Assembly: GCA_002011425.1 (NCBI GenBank)
Contig: MTNJ01000001.1
Span: forward strand, 1 to 56,879
Direction: 5' to 3'
Length of the DNA stretch: 56,879 nt
From: Candidatus Acetothermia bacterium JdFR-48
Lineage (GTDB): Bacteria > Bipolaricaulota > Bipolaricaulia > Bipolaricaulales > Bipolaricaulaceae
Shown here: piece after piece, positions 1 through 9,290 of the stretch
Layout: each line of letters starts with the position of its first letter
Numbering within the stretch: the first letter of the stretch is position 1
Translations under genes and position numbers: made by a program
Notes under the pieces: model-generated
Told to the model about the DNA's origin: nothing
The model's input: only the letters and a program-made list of their open reading frames with translations
Database searches by the model: none

Positions 1-201
1 GTGGCGAAGGGGTACAACGAGGCGCATGGATTCTCCCTCTTGGAGTTCGACTTCAAGCTCGGTGGCTGACGCGCTCTCGGCGAAATGCGGGCCAAAACGA
101 AGAAGGTCAACCTCCCTTGGGTGACCTTCGAGGAATGGTCCTCCGAAGGGCTCGACCTCGAAGTGATGCTCCTGAACAGGGCCGAGGGAGGTTCATCTTA
201 A
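1..201 (+). pseudogene. Unrecognised gene fragment split by an in-frame TGA
   Basis: The frame is open from the window edge to a TGA at 67-69. It then stays open in the same frame to a TAA at 199-201, with a possible restart ATG at 85 (38 codons). Both halves look coding (charged, with aromatic residues, no membrane segment) and read as one protein cut by a stop, which fits the decayed genes found further right. The 5' end lies outside the window. I do not recognise the family. Two unrelated short peptides, or chance openness at high GC, remain possible. Confidence 0.3.
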
Positions 202-826
202 AATTCTTGCGTGTGAACGGGGTCTCGATTCCAACTCAACTGGTCACGCCCTTTATAAGGAGACTTTAGGCCAAAGGAGCTGTGGGAAATGCTCGTAGGG
301 CTTGAAGAGAAAGGGCTGGTTGCTTCAGACCGGTTCGGCAATGGGCTTGAGATGAACAATTCGCCATCCCTGAGAGTCTGTCATTATTGAACTTCAAGTC
401 CGATGAATTTTTTGGGAAAATCATCACTCCCTTCGGCCAGGGTGATTCCTTCTGTCAGATCTGGAGGGACAAGCTGATCGTTCTTTTTGGGCTGAATGAA
501 CTGGGAGCTCGTGGATCGACCTGGCTCTAGAATTTCTTTCTCAGCGGGCCCCCGATTGGAGCGTTGGACTACGAGTGGCAGGGAGTGGGGCCTGATCAGC
601 AATGTGCGCTTCCTCCCTAATTGCCACGATGAGGGCTCCCTCGCGTTGATCCTTGAGGGTGCTTGAACAAGGGGCGAAGCTTAATGGGATATGAGAGGAT
701 CTAGAACTACCACATCGACGCTCTTCAGCACGGTTCCAGCTAAAGACCCTGTTGGGCAAGGTATTGTTGGGAAAGGGATATTCGCTGAAAAATGACAGGT
801 CCATCGAGTATCTGGGGGTGTTCAGG
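202..826. other. About 600 bp without an assignable gene
   Basis: No reading frame here looks like a complete gene. Short coding-like stretches occur on the + strand, for example the frame from about 276 to the TGA at 387-389 and another from about 384 to 530. They change frame and carry stops, so this is most likely gene debris. No clear promoter, repeat or RNA gene was seen. Confidence 0.4.
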
Positions 827-1468
827 GTGGTTAAAAGGACTGTTCATTACTTCGAAAGCTGTGGCCCGGCGAATACAGATGTCACCCTCGATGCCGTCAT
901 GGAGAGGGCAAAAGAGGGGGATGTTCGGGCGATCGTCGTCGCCTCTATGAGTGGCCGGACTGCTATCGAAGCGGCGGAGCGCGTGAGGTCAGCCGGGCTA
1001 GAAGTGAAGATAGTTTGTGTCACCGGACCCCCCTCGTGGGAACAATATGGCTACGAGATACCGCTGATCAAGCCCGAAGAAAGGGCGAGACTCGAGCAGC
1101 TCGGGGTGGTGATTGTGGACCAAGTAGAAGAACCGTTTCGAGAGGTGGCCTTCCACAATTGGTGGGAAAAGAGAACAGTAGAGGTGCCACGGCCAGAAGC
1201 AGACCTCTTCTGGATGGCCTTGATTTGCGTCGGCGGACATGGCTTCCGGACAGCGATCGAGGTGATCTTCATGGCCGTTGAGGCCGGAACAGTAAAGGCA
1301 GGCGAGAGGGTCATTGGAGTTGCCGGGACTGGGGAAGGTGCAGATTCTGCAATTGTAATGAAGGCTACAAAGTTCCGTGGCGCCGTCGGAGAAGACCCTG
1401 ATAAGAGAATGAAAGTCGAAGAGATCTTGGCCATGCCCCGGGAGGTAGCCTGGGTGGGGTATGGATAA
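827..1468 (+). CDS. Pyruvate kinase C-terminal (alpha/beta) domain-like protein
   Basis: A 213-residue soluble protein resembling the stand-alone proteins that carry only the pyruvate kinase C-terminal alpha/beta fold. The N-terminal HYFES plus the ANTD region, the VVASMSGRTA strand-loop-helix and the glycine-rich GVAGTGEGADSA segment near residues 170-185 fit that family, where the domain probably binds a phosphorylated ligand. No catalytic barrel is present, so it is not a pyruvate kinase. I chose GTG at 827, preceded by GGGGGTG at a 6-nt gap. A TTG at 752 would add 25 residues with no family resemblance. The methyltransferase gene follows 17 nt downstream. The exact role is unknown. Confidence 0.7.
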   Translation: MVKRTVHYFESCGPANTDVTLDAVMERAKEGDVRAIVVASMSGRTAIEAAERVRSAGLEVKIVCVTGPPSWEQYGYEIPLIKPEERARLEQLGVVIVDQVEEPFREVAFHNWWEKRTVEVPRPEADLFWMALICVGGHGFRTAIEVIFMAVEAGTVKAGERVIGVAGTGEGADSAIVMKATKFRGAVGEDPDKRMKVEEILAMPREVAWVGYG

Positions 1469-1485
1469 GCATTTTAGGAGGAACT

Positions 1486-2247
1486 GTGAGAATTTATGCC
1501 GGGTTCGCGCGTTTCTATACCAAAGGACCATATCCTGAGTACAGCCGTACGATGGCGGAGCTTCTCCCTCGGGTGCTCGAGCGGTTCAGGGCCAAAACCA
1601 GCACAGTGTTGGACCTCGCCTGCGGGGATGGGACCTTCGCCGTGGAGCTCGCCCGGCGGGGCTACCACGTGACCGGGGTGGACCTCTCCCTGGAAATGCT
1701 CGAGTTCGCCCGAGAAAACGCGAGGGACGCCGGGGTCATGATCGACTTCGTCCAGCAGGATATGCGCTCCCTGGACCTCCTCGGGAGATTCGACCTCGTG
1801 ACCTGTTGGTACGACAGCCTCAATTATCTCCTAGAATACGAGGACCTCGTCGCGACCTTCATTCACGTGGCCAAAGTGTTGAATCCGAACGGACTTTTCA
1901 TTTTCGATATGAACACCCGCTACGCTTTGTCCGTTTACTGGCAGCGTCACCCCGCCTACGTGCAGCAGGACACCGACGAATTCTTCGAGGTCCATCGTCC
2001 GGTCTATGACTACGAGCGGGACATCGCCATCGTGAGGATCACCGGTTTTTACCGAGAGGGGGAAGTCTGGCACCGGATCGACGAGGTACACCGGGAGCGG
2101 GCCTACACTTTGGCGCAGATCCGGGAAGCGCTGAGGAAAGCGAGCTTGGAGGAGCTGGCCTGCTGGGGGAGCTTGCGGGAGATGAAGCCGCCGGCGCCAG
2201 ATTCCGGCCGGGTGTGGTTTGTCGCCCGGCGAGCCGGTACCCTTTGA
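1486..2247 (+). CDS. Class I SAM-dependent methyltransferase
   Basis: A 253-residue cytosolic Rossmann-fold methyltransferase. Motif I is VLDLACGDGTFAVELA (about residues 42-57), followed by the acidic ribose-binding loop VTGVDLS, the adenine-contact motif QQDMRSL and a post-motif DLVTCWYDSLNYL. The C-terminal half matches the substrate-binding region of small-molecule methyltransferases. The start is GTG at 1486 with AGGAGG four nt upstream. The gene is intact, unlike three other methyltransferase genes in this region. The methyl acceptor cannot be predicted. It lies 17 nt after the PK-domain gene and is probably co-transcribed with it. Confidence 0.88.
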   Translation: MRIYAGFARFYTKGPYPEYSRTMAELLPRVLERFRAKTSTVLDLACGDGTFAVELARRGYHVTGVDLSLEMLEFARENARDAGVMIDFVQQDMRSLDLLGRFDLVTCWYDSLNYLLEYEDLVATFIHVAKVLNPNGLFIFDMNTRYALSVYWQRHPAYVQQDTDEFFEVHRPVYDYERDIAIVRITGFYREGEVWHRIDEVHRERAYTLAQIREALRKASLEELACWGSLREMKPPAPDSGRVWFVARRAGTL

Positions 2248-2412
2248 GATGTCGCGTGGAGGAGTTTACCCGTGTGAGGGTGGCGTTCTCGACGCAAACG
2301 ATCGGACTTGTCCATAAAGGACGGGTGTTCCTCGACCTCGTACGGTGTTCGCCATCTTCTTTCTTCCGCTTCAAAAACTCCTCGTGCCGTGGAAGGGAAG
2401 TGAGGAGGAGAC

Positions 2413-3120
2413 ATGAAAGTCAAGGTATGTCTAGAGGTCGGCCCTCAGGGGACAGGGGCCTTTGTGCCTGACTGCCCGGGATGCTGGGTCTTTGGGCAAA
2501 CGCCGGGGCGAGCCCTGGATAAGGAGAAACGCCTGGTCCGTGAGTGGTTCGACTGGCTTGAGCGCCATGGGGAACCGGTCCAGAAACCGGGTCAAATTGA
2601 GCTAGAAGTGGCCGAGATGATGCGAGTCGATTACGACCCGGTGGAAGCCGGAAAGTCGGAACCGCTCTTCTGGGCCGAGGTTCCACCCATCAATGAGGGT
2701 AACATCGCCTGGACGCTTAGGCTCCTGAGATACTCACGCGCGGACCTGCTTGAACTCGTACATGATTTAGACGAGGAAACCCTTGAATGGAAACCCCCGA
2801 GCAAACCGCGCACCATTGGAAATTGTCTGCGGCACATCGCCTATGTGGAGCTTTGGTACCTGTCGCGGCTGGAGATAGAGGTGCCCACCGACTTTCCGCA
2901 GGACGTTTTCGCGCTTTTGGATTACAGCCGCGAAGTGGTGGTTTATTGGTTGGAGCATTTTCCCGAGGAAAAGATGGCCGGGGTTTTCCAACCCATCGAG
3001 GACCCCAGCCCGATCTGCAACCTATGGACCGCACGGAAGGTCCTCCGACGGCTGGTGGATCACGAACGGCTGCACACGCGGTACATCGAGAAGGTACTGG
3101 CCTTGCGGCGTGCGGCGTAG
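2413..3120 (+). CDS. HicB-like domain fused to a DinB-type four-helix domain
   Basis: 235 residues in two parts. Residues 1-55 resemble the partial RNase H-like fold of HicB antitoxins: a beta strand, then VPDCPGCWVFGQTPGRAL (the PDLPGC-type motif), then a helix. From about residue 95 to the end there is a helical DinB/DUF664-type domain with RHIAYVELWY and DHERLHTRYIEKV, whose histidines are placed like the metal-binding triad of DinB-like thiol transferases. No HicA toxin gene is adjacent, so an antitoxin role is unlikely. The HicB part may simply act as a binding module. The start ATG follows GTGAGGAGGAGAC. The 165 bp upstream hold no clear gene. Confidence 0.75.
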   Translation: MKVKVCLEVGPQGTGAFVPDCPGCWVFGQTPGRALDKEKRLVREWFDWLERHGEPVQKPGQIELEVAEMMRVDYDPVEAGKSEPLFWAEVPPINEGNIAWTLRLLRYSRADLLELVHDLDEETLEWKPPSKPRTIGNCLRHIAYVELWYLSRLEIEVPTDFPQDVFALLDYSREVVVYWLEHFPEEKMAGVFQPIEDPSPICNLWTARKVLRRLVDHERLHTRYIEKVLALRRAA

Positions 3121-3870
3121 GGATACATCCCCTGCAAAAAGAGGGGTCGTAAAGGCTTGGGTATTGGTGGAACAGGTCCAGTGCGTTTGCAAAAACGACC
3201 ATTGTTCAAAATTAAATAAAGAGATCTTGTCTCAGGGAAATCTGGAACAGAAGTGGAAATGTTTTTTCGTTTCCTCTCGCAAAGCTCGGAGATTGGAGAA
3301 GTACTGTACCAGAGGTCGAACAAGGAGATTTACCACGGCAAACGGGGTAATATGGAAAGTCGAAATTGGAAGGGAGTCGCTGGAGGGATAGCCGAGGCGG
3401 GTGGCCAAATATGGGTTGGACTGTGTAAGCATGCGTTCCCAAATAGGGCTTCCTCTGCAAATGATGGCCCAGGAGGTCTGTCACCGCTGGGGATAGATAA
3501 TCCCTGGGTATGTGGAATCCCGGCGCGCTCTGAAAGGTCTATGGACCGACAACAGGTGCCCAGATCCGTGCGTAGGCGATGGGTACCTGGTTGTCAAATT
3601 CGGACCTGGGTCGAAGAACGGGGTTTAAGTTGTCGGATATGTTAAGTTGTAGACTGTCTCTGTTCCTAGACTGGAACGGTGAGGAGAGCATGTTCCACAC
3701 CTTGATGGCGAATGGCCCGCCTCTCAAACGGGTCGACGACGATCAGTGAATAGCCGAATAAGGGGAAAGGGGCTCACCGGGAACAGAGTGCGCTGACTTC
3801 TACTGTGCTATAGGTGAGGAAGAGCCGTGGAAGGTACCAATGGGAAACAGAACGGACAAAGGGGGAAAAC
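3121..3870. other. Gene debris, including a frame split by an amber codon (3401-3628)
   Basis: There is no complete gene. The best coding-like stretch starts at GTG 3401, meets TAG at 3494-3496 and stays open in the same frame to TAA 3626-3628. A further 36-codon ORF runs 3639-3749 in another frame. Together they look like the remains of one protein of unknown family. A 130-codon ORF at 3253-3645 overlaps in a different frame and has no family resemblance. No promoter or terminator is convincing. Confidence 0.35.
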
Positions 3871-4221
3871 TTGGAAAATGACGGGATGATCGCGTATTGC
3901 GGCATAATATGTACTGACTGTCGGGCCTACACCGCGACCCAGAAGGGTGAACAGAGAGAGCTCTCCCAGCTGGCCAAGGAATGGAGCAGCGAGGGTTATC
4001 ATCTCTCGGCCGAAGATTGTCTGTGCGAGGGCTGTATCGGGGAAGGGCGTTTGGCCTCGTTTGCCCGCCAGTGTGAGATCCGCCGCTGCGCGGTGGCACG
4101 AGGGGTAAAGACGTGTGGCCATTGCTCAGATTATCCCTGTGATTCCCTCCAAGAAACTTTCCAAAGGTCACCCCATGCTAGAGCAGTGCTGGACGAGATT
4201 GCCCAAAAGCGCTCACCCTAA
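3871..4221 (+). CDS. DUF3795 cysteine-rich protein
   Basis: A short (about 116 residues) zinc- or metal-binding protein of the DUF3795 family, whose function is unknown. The N-terminal signature is IAYCGIICTDCRAYTATQ, followed by the cluster CLCEGC, then CEIRRCA, and a final CGHCSDYPCDSL. This gives about eleven cysteines in the usual family spacing. TTG 3871 is preceded by GGGGGA, and ATG 3886 is the alternative start that begins right at the conserved motif. Family members are often stand-alone in anaerobes. The stop falls 353 bp before the next gene. Confidence 0.8.
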   Translation: MENDGMIAYCGIICTDCRAYTATQKGEQRELSQLAKEWSSEGYHLSAEDCLCEGCIGEGRLASFARQCEIRRCAVARGVKTCGHCSDYPCDSLQETFQRSPHARAVLDEIAQKRSP

Positions 4222-4574
4222 CTGTAGCCCAAATAAGGAGGGGGACTCTGGATAGGAAGAATACAAGGAGTGATGACCAGGAACTTTCGGCGGCTTTGAT
4301 GTTGAGAAAATATATTCCTTCGGGGACGTCGGAAAGCCGACTTGGGGAGCGTGCAGGGACCTGCACAACCGATCACATTGAGGAACTCGCGCCGTCTCAG
4401 ACCACTGTGAGGGGATTAATCACCGTGGCCAAGCGGTTGAGTCCAAGTACGGGCTCCAGGAGGTCTCTGAAATGCGACTTACTTGAGGGTCTTTTCGCTT
4501 GCCCCATCCACTGCTTAAATTTGCGTAGATGAAAAAATTAAATTGTCCTGATTGAGATTTTTGGAAGGAATCGC
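4222..4574. other. 353-bp intergenic stretch, nothing recognised
   Basis: A 78-codon + strand ORF (4296-4532) is open but shows no family resemblance and no ribosome-binding site. The last 60 bp are AT-rich and could hold the promoter of the downstream acetyltransferase gene, but I could not place a convincing -35/-10 pair. Confidence 0.4.
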
Positions 4575-5483
4575 ATGAAAGTCCGACCATATCAGGGAAC
4601 AGACCTGTCAGGCCTTGTGGCCCTGTGGAACGAGGCCTTTAGGGGAAGATATGAATTCATCCCCCGCACCGAGGCCCGACTCCGCAAGTCGTTGGAGGGC
4701 GCGAGTATCGCACTGCTCGCTGTCGATGATGAGGATAATCCGATAGGCTTAGTGTTCCTCCGACGAGAATGGTACGGCGAGGAACTCGTCCTCGTCGTAC
4801 GCTCCGGGCCACGTCGGTGGGAAGTCGAGGAGGAATTGCTCCACGCTGTCGAACCCTATGCTCAGACGGGGGAGCTCGTCGTCCTTGTCGATGCGGAAAA
4901 TTCTAAAAGGGTTTCCCTCGTTTCCGCTCACGGTTATCGGGACGATGGAAGCCTTTATCACATGCTCTTCGAACTGACTCGGCCGTGCCCCGAGGTCCGA
5001 GCCCCGCCGGGTTACTTCCTGCGCAACCTCAAATCTGAGGAGGAAGAGAAATTCGTCCGTATGGTGAACGCCGCCTATGGGGGAGAGCGGCTTCAGCCGG
5101 GGGTGCTCGCCCGGTGGCGGGAAGAAGCCCCGCCGTTCCAGCCGGGATGGGTACAGGTGGCCGAGCACCGGGGAGAACTGGTGGCCGCCGTAGTGGCCCG
5201 GCCCGATATCGAATTCAACAGGCACTATCGGGCCAGACGGGGGTATCTGGGGCCGGCGGCCACCCTCGTCGACCATCGGGGCAGGGGTCTGGCCAAAGCC
5301 CTCACCGTGCGTGCCCTTATATTTCTCAAAAGCAAAGGCTACGAAAGCGCTTCCCTTTACACTTGGAGCGGCAACACGGCGGCGGTAGCAGCGGTGCGGG
5401 GCTTGGGGTTCCGCACCGCCCACGAGTGGAAGATCTTGAGAAAGCGTCTTCGGGATTGCCGGAATTATGAACGGCAAAGTTAA
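4575..5483 (+). CDS. Tandem GNAT-family N-acetyltransferase
   Basis: 302 residues with two GNAT folds. The N-terminal copy (residues 1-140) begins MKVRPYQGTDLSGLVALW and is probably degenerate. The C-terminal copy (about 145-300) carries the acetyl-CoA binding signature VDHRGRGLAKALTVRAL, followed by a NTAAVAAVRGLGFR motif typical of the last strand-helix. It transfers acetyl groups from acetyl-CoA to an unknown amine. The start ATG has GGAAGG seven nt upstream. The 3' end overlaps the next gene by 17 bp, so the two are translationally linked. Confidence 0.85.
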   Translation: MKVRPYQGTDLSGLVALWNEAFRGRYEFIPRTEARLRKSLEGASIALLAVDDEDNPIGLVFLRREWYGEELVLVVRSGPRRWEVEEELLHAVEPYAQTGELVVLVDAENSKRVSLVSAHGYRDDGSLYHMLFELTRPCPEVRAPPGYFLRNLKSEEEEKFVRMVNAAYGGERLQPGVLARWREEAPPFQPGWVQVAEHRGELVAAVVARPDIEFNRHYRARRGYLGPAATLVDHRGRGLAKALTVRALIFLKSKGYESASLYTWSGNTAAVAAVRGLGFRTAHEWKILRKRLRDCRNYERQS

Positions 5484-6360
5484 GGGGATCGTCTACATGA
5501 GCGTATCGATGGGATGGATCGGGAGATCCCGGGCCGAGATACGGAATGATCTTCGGCGGATGCGCGAAGAACTCCATGCCAAAGCCGTCCGCTTGGAAGG
5601 ACATAACCGGCGGCTCTGGGAGTGTGCAGCCCTGGCCAAGGAAGAGGGCCTGGAGGTCTGGCTCCACCCCAAGGCGAACATCGGGGTGCCGCCCAAGTCC
5701 GTGTTCCTGAAGATGGAAAGGGAATTCGCCCGTCGGGCGCGGGAATTCGGGGTGGACGTCTATCTCCTTGGCAACGAGTTGAGCCTCGAAGTCAACCTGT
5801 GGGACGACCGCGTGCTCGAGTACACCGAGCGGGACGTCCCTCGGGACGTGGTCGAGCCGCTGCGGAGGCAGCCGGAGGTGTTCCAGAGGTTCCTCGCGGA
5901 GCTTTTGGGGATCGTCGGGGAGGACCTCGAGGGGCCGATAGGGTATGTGGCCGCCTCTTGGGAGTTCGATTACGTGGACTGGACACAGTTCGACCTCGTG
6001 CTCTGCAACCAGTTCTTTTGGCCCCCAACCCAGGACAACTTCCTAGATTTGCTCGGGCAGATGAGGGCATTCGGCAAGCCGGCCGTCTTGGGGGAATGCG
6101 GTTACCTGACCATCGACCGTGCCTTCGAGGCCGGTCCGCTGTATTGGTATCCGCAAAAGCATCGAGTGCGGTACGACGAAGGAGCACAGGCGGCCTGCCT
6201 GCGAGCTTGCCTGGGATTGGTGCAACAGGCCGGCCTCGACGGGGTCTTCATTCAGGAGTGGCAAGATCTGGACGATATGGGCTTCGGGCTGGTACGGAAG
6301 GATGGGAAGCCAAAAAGTGCCTACACGGTAGTGGCGGATTTCTTCGAACGGTTCGATTAG
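5467..6360 (+). CDS. Glycoside hydrolase clan A-like TIM-barrel protein
   Basis: 297 residues without a signal peptide. Features of retaining clan A glycosidases are visible: LLGNELSLE near residue 100 (strand 4 acid/base Glu after Asn), LGECGYL near residue 212 (strand 7 nucleophile-like Glu), and near the end IQEWQD followed by LVRKDGKPKSAY, the usual closing motif of such barrels. The product is probably cytosolic, so the substrate may be a small glycoside or an intracellular sugar polymer. It overlaps the GNAT gene by 17 bp. Family assignment is by motif only; catalysis is inferred. Confidence 0.6.
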   Translation: MNGKVKGIVYMSVSMGWIGRSRAEIRNDLRRMREELHAKAVRLEGHNRRLWECAALAKEEGLEVWLHPKANIGVPPKSVFLKMEREFARRAREFGVDVYLLGNELSLEVNLWDDRVLEYTERDVPRDVVEPLRRQPEVFQRFLAELLGIVGEDLEGPIGYVAASWEFDYVDWTQFDLVLCNQFFWPPTQDNFLDLLGQMRAFGKPAVLGECGYLTIDRAFEAGPLYWYPQKHRVRYDEGAQAACLRACLGLVQQAGLDGVFIQEWQDLDDMGFGLVRKDGKPKSAYTVVADFFERFD

Positions 6361-6440
6361 GACGGCCGGGCTCAAAACCGCGGTTTTAGGCTTTCCGCCG
6401 ACTGGGGCGTGGCTTTCAATACTCCGATGAGGAGGTCCGG

Positions 6441-7253
6441 ATGGATGGGATCAGCGTCAGGGAAGTCACCCACGAGAATGTGGACGATCTCTGCCGGATA
6501 TGTGTCCCGCCCGAGAAGGTGACGGACCCCGTATTCGTGACCGGCGTGGAGCTGAAGAAGGAATGGGCGATCGGGATGCTCGAGAGATGGGGCACATGTG
6601 CCAAATTGGCGTACCGGGGATCCACCCCGGTGGGGATGATCCAATATTGGCCGGTCCCCGAACAGAGGGTCATCCGTATTCACTGCATCTACGTCCCCGA
6701 GGAGGAGAACTGGGGAAAGGGGATAGGCACGTGGCTGTTGTCCAGCCTGATAGGAGATGTGAGGGAGCCCAAGGATTGGTTCGGCGGTGAGCGGCCGGTG
6801 GCCTTGGTGACCAAAACTTTTCCCGGCGAGAGTCCAGGCCAATACCCTGCGCGGCTCTTCTTTAGGAAAAAGGGGTTCATGCAAGTGGGAGATGATCCCG
6901 ATTTCCTGTATTACCCGTTGCGGCCTGATTTCGTTTACCGTCCACCGGAGGATGGCCCCGAATACATCTCCCAAGAGGAGGACCGGGGAAGGGCGGTATT
7001 CATCTATGGCCCGGCACCGTGTCCCTTTGCCTATGTGTTCCTGAAGAGGGCGGAGCGGGTGGTGAGGGAGGTGGCACCTTGGCTCCCGGTCCGGTGGATA
7101 AGTGCGTTCACGGAACCCCACGAAGTCGAAAAGCGAGGCGGTGTAAGGGGATGTATCGTCAACGCACGGCTGATAAGGTCCATTCCGCTCGATAAACCTC
7201 GATTTCGACAAGAAGTACTACGCGCTCTAGAAGGGGCTGAGGATGATTTTTAA
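6441..7253 (+). CDS. GNAT acetyltransferase with YoaP-like C-terminal domain
   Basis: 270 residues. The N-terminal half is a GNAT domain: the ISVREVTHENVDDL start, IHCIYVPEEENWGKGIGTWL as the acetyl-CoA loop, and ARLFFRKKGF as the closing motif. The C-terminal ~85 residues (GPAPCPFAYVFLKRAER onward) match the thioredoxin-fold YoaP-like domain that follows GNAT in a known two-domain family. ATG 6441 has GAGGAGG upstream. The gene stands 80 bp after the glycosidase-like gene. It is intact and marks the left edge of the heavily decayed stretch. Confidence 0.82.
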   Translation: MDGISVREVTHENVDDLCRICVPPEKVTDPVFVTGVELKKEWAIGMLERWGTCAKLAYRGSTPVGMIQYWPVPEQRVIRIHCIYVPEEENWGKGIGTWLLSSLIGDVREPKDWFGGERPVALVTKTFPGESPGQYPARLFFRKKGFMQVGDDPDFLYYPLRPDFVYRPPEDGPEYISQEEDRGRAVFIYGPAPCPFAYVFLKRAERVVREVAPWLPVRWISAFTEPHEVEKRGGVRGCIVNARLIRSIPLDKPRFRQEVLRALEGAEDDF

Positions 7254-7259
7254 TCCCAT

Positions 7260-7915
7260 CAGGACATAAAGCTGGTAGGCGGTGGGATTACGGTATTAGG
7301 GCGCAGAGAGCGTTTGGGAGCCGCGGGCCGGATTGGGAACTCGAGGCCCATCTTAAGGCGGTCCCCCGGGGTAAAGCCCTGGACTCAGGGAATCGGCGAA
7401 GGCCGCAACGACCTCTTCCTTACCCGCAATGGTTTTGAAGTAGAGGGGGATCGACCTCTCCTGGGTAGCTGTAAGGGGATGCAGTGACCTCTCCCGGAGG
7501 GAGGGCCCTAAGGCGCAGGCCCAAATGGGCGATGTGCGAGAGTTCCCATCCCTGAGGGAACATACACCTGCATCGTCTGTGCTTATGTGTTGCCGTTCCT
7601 CAAGAGGAGCGAGGCGGAGGGGCTCATCGGGAGGATCAAGGCCGGGCTCGCACCCGGCGGGGTGCCCTATGTAGCGACCTTCAGTACCGAGGACACCGGA
7701 TACTGAGGCTGCAGGGTGCGAGGCCTCCCTGAAGTGGAGCCGAACGCCTTTTTCTCAGCAGGAGACGTCAGATGCATCTCATCTATGTCGCTCGGGAGGA
7801 GCTGAGGGATTTCTCCAATGACTTTGAGTTCCTCGAGGGCTACAGCTTGGATTTCGCCCACGGCGACCCGCAGCACCACAGTTGGGCCAGCATTCTGACG
7901 AGGAGGTCTAAATAA
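7260..7915 (+). pseudogene. Broken TehB-like SAM methyltransferase
   Basis: A methyltransferase can be followed through at least four frame changes. The segment from about 7283 reads up to GKALDSG, a decayed motif I. The next frame gives IGEGRNDLFLTRNGFEVEG from about 7395. A further shift gives IDLSWVAVRGC. From about 7559 EGTYTCIVCAYVLPFLKR and LAPGGVPYVATFSTEDTGY end at a TGA. The C-terminus is preserved as a 47-codon frame at 7772-7915 beginning MHLIYVAREELRDF. Order and motifs fit a TehB/class I methyltransferase of about 200 residues. No functional product is possible. Confidence 0.7.
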
Positions 7916-7934
7916 TCCATGGTCATAGCTAGGC

Positions 7935-8719
7935 AAGGAGGACCAAAACCCAGTTCGACCGCATCGCTGAGGACTATTATACTGACCACCATGGGATAAG
8001 CTGACCGAAAGCATCTACAATGTGCTGAGTTGGCGCTACATTGAGCCATATCTTCCTCCAAGAGGCACGGTCCTCGATGTCGGTGGCGAGAGGGGCAAGT
8101 GGGCCATCCCCATCGCTGAGTGCGGGCTCGAGGGCGTCCTCTACGACCTCTCTAAGGGAACGCGCGAGGTGTCACGAAGGAAGATCAGGGAGAGGGGACT
8201 CGAAGAGCCGATCTCGCTCGTGCAGGGCGATATTCACAAGACGGCCTTCCCCGATGGGCGCTTCGACTTCGTCCCGGCCGAAGGAGTGATCGATACACTG
8301 CACTGACATTGAGAGGGCCTTTCGGGAGCTGGTGCGGGTGCTGAAGCCCGGCTGCCATCTGGCGGCGAGCCTCGACGGCCTCTACTACGTGGCCTGGGCG
8401 ATGACAAACTCCGGGGAGCTAGACGAGATCATAGGGGCTGCTGGGGGAAGGAAGATACCTCGATGAGGACGAGGTTTACTGCAATGCCCTCGCGCCGGAA
8501 GACATAGGTCTTTGGCCGAGAAGTGTGGTCTTGCAGTGGTGAAGCTTTTCGGAAAAAAAACCGGTGCTCACCCAGTACCTGAGCGATGAGCGAAGGCGGG
8601 CTATCCTTGAAGCCTCGGAGAAGTTTCAGCGGCTCCTGGAGATCGAGCTCGCTTTATGCGAGAGGCCCTCGCTCGTCGGCGCCGGTAGCCACCTGCAGCT
8701 TGTCGTTAGAAATGAGTGA
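7935..8719 (+). pseudogene. Broken class I SAM methyltransferase
   Basis: The remains start near TQFDRIAEDYYTDHHG after an AAGGAG. They shift frame into DKLTESIYNVLSWRYIEP, then the open frame 8022-8306 with motif I VLDVGGERGKWAIPIAE, VQGDIHKTAFPDGRFDFV and VIDTLH. After a further shift near 8305 they continue with ERAFRELVRVLKPGC and LDGLYYVAWAM. Further shifts lie near 8460 and at an A8 run near 8555-8562. The last frame ends at the TGA 8717-8719 after HLQLVVRNE. At least four frameshifts in about 260 codons make it non-functional. Confidence 0.72.
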
Positions 8720-9290
8720 TGGGGGATATGGAGGAATATCTGAGGCCCACGAAATACGCTGACATGACCTCAGAGGTGTGGGCCTTGACTGCACGGTTGA
8801 CCGAGGGCTTGAGCGATGACCGCACAAAGGCTGTAGCGGTCTTCTACTTCATCAGGGGCTCAAGTTCGGTGGCTCGCCGCTCTATCCCGCCTCTGAAGTG
8901 GTGAAACGCCTCAATAGACCATTTATCTTCGCTTCCAAGGCGGCCCTACAGATGGCCCACCTGCGAAGTGCGGGCATCCCTGCCAGGTTGCACAAATGGC
9001 GCGGGAAGTTTTCCGAGAGATGGGCGAGAGGATCGGCGAGCTCCTCTCCCTCAGGGAGGGTTCAAGGCGAGTCGGGAAATTTACCATGTAGCAGCCGAAG
9101 TCTGACTGGGCAGATGGATCGTTAATGCTACATTGATAGAGCGCTTCGCAAAGGTAATAAAGCCCTCGGAGTGGGACGGCGGGGAAGACGCCCTCATGGG
9201 GGACTTCGAGATCCCTGAGGATTTAGGCGGCTCCGCCGACATCCCCCAGAGGATCGTAAATCTCGAAGCTGGAAGGTTCCTACCCCTTCG
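8716..9290 (+). pseudogene. Broken transglutaminase-like protein
   Basis: The first 62 codons (8716-8904) carry EEYLRPTKYADMTSEVW and DRTKAVAVFYFIR, the usual start of bacterial transglutaminase-like cysteine proteins. A frameshift near 8860 moves the match to GLKFGGSPLYPASEVVKR, ASKAALQMAHLRSAGIPARL in the next frame. Further shifts lead to EIYHVAAEV, a TGA, then GRWIVNAT and WDGGEDALMGDFEIPEDL. The position of the catalytic Cys (normally just before KAALL) reads as Ala in FIFASKAAL. The gene is dead by frame and by residue. It overlaps the end of the preceding methyltransferase remnant. Confidence 0.65.

Noticed and set aside
2413..3120. A HicA-HicB toxin-antitoxin system
   Set aside because: No HicA-like small gene lies on either side, and the HicB-like part is fused to a DinB-type domain.
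3253..3645. 130-codon + strand ORF
   Set aside because: No family resemblance, weak start context, and a different frame over 3401-3628 looks more coding.
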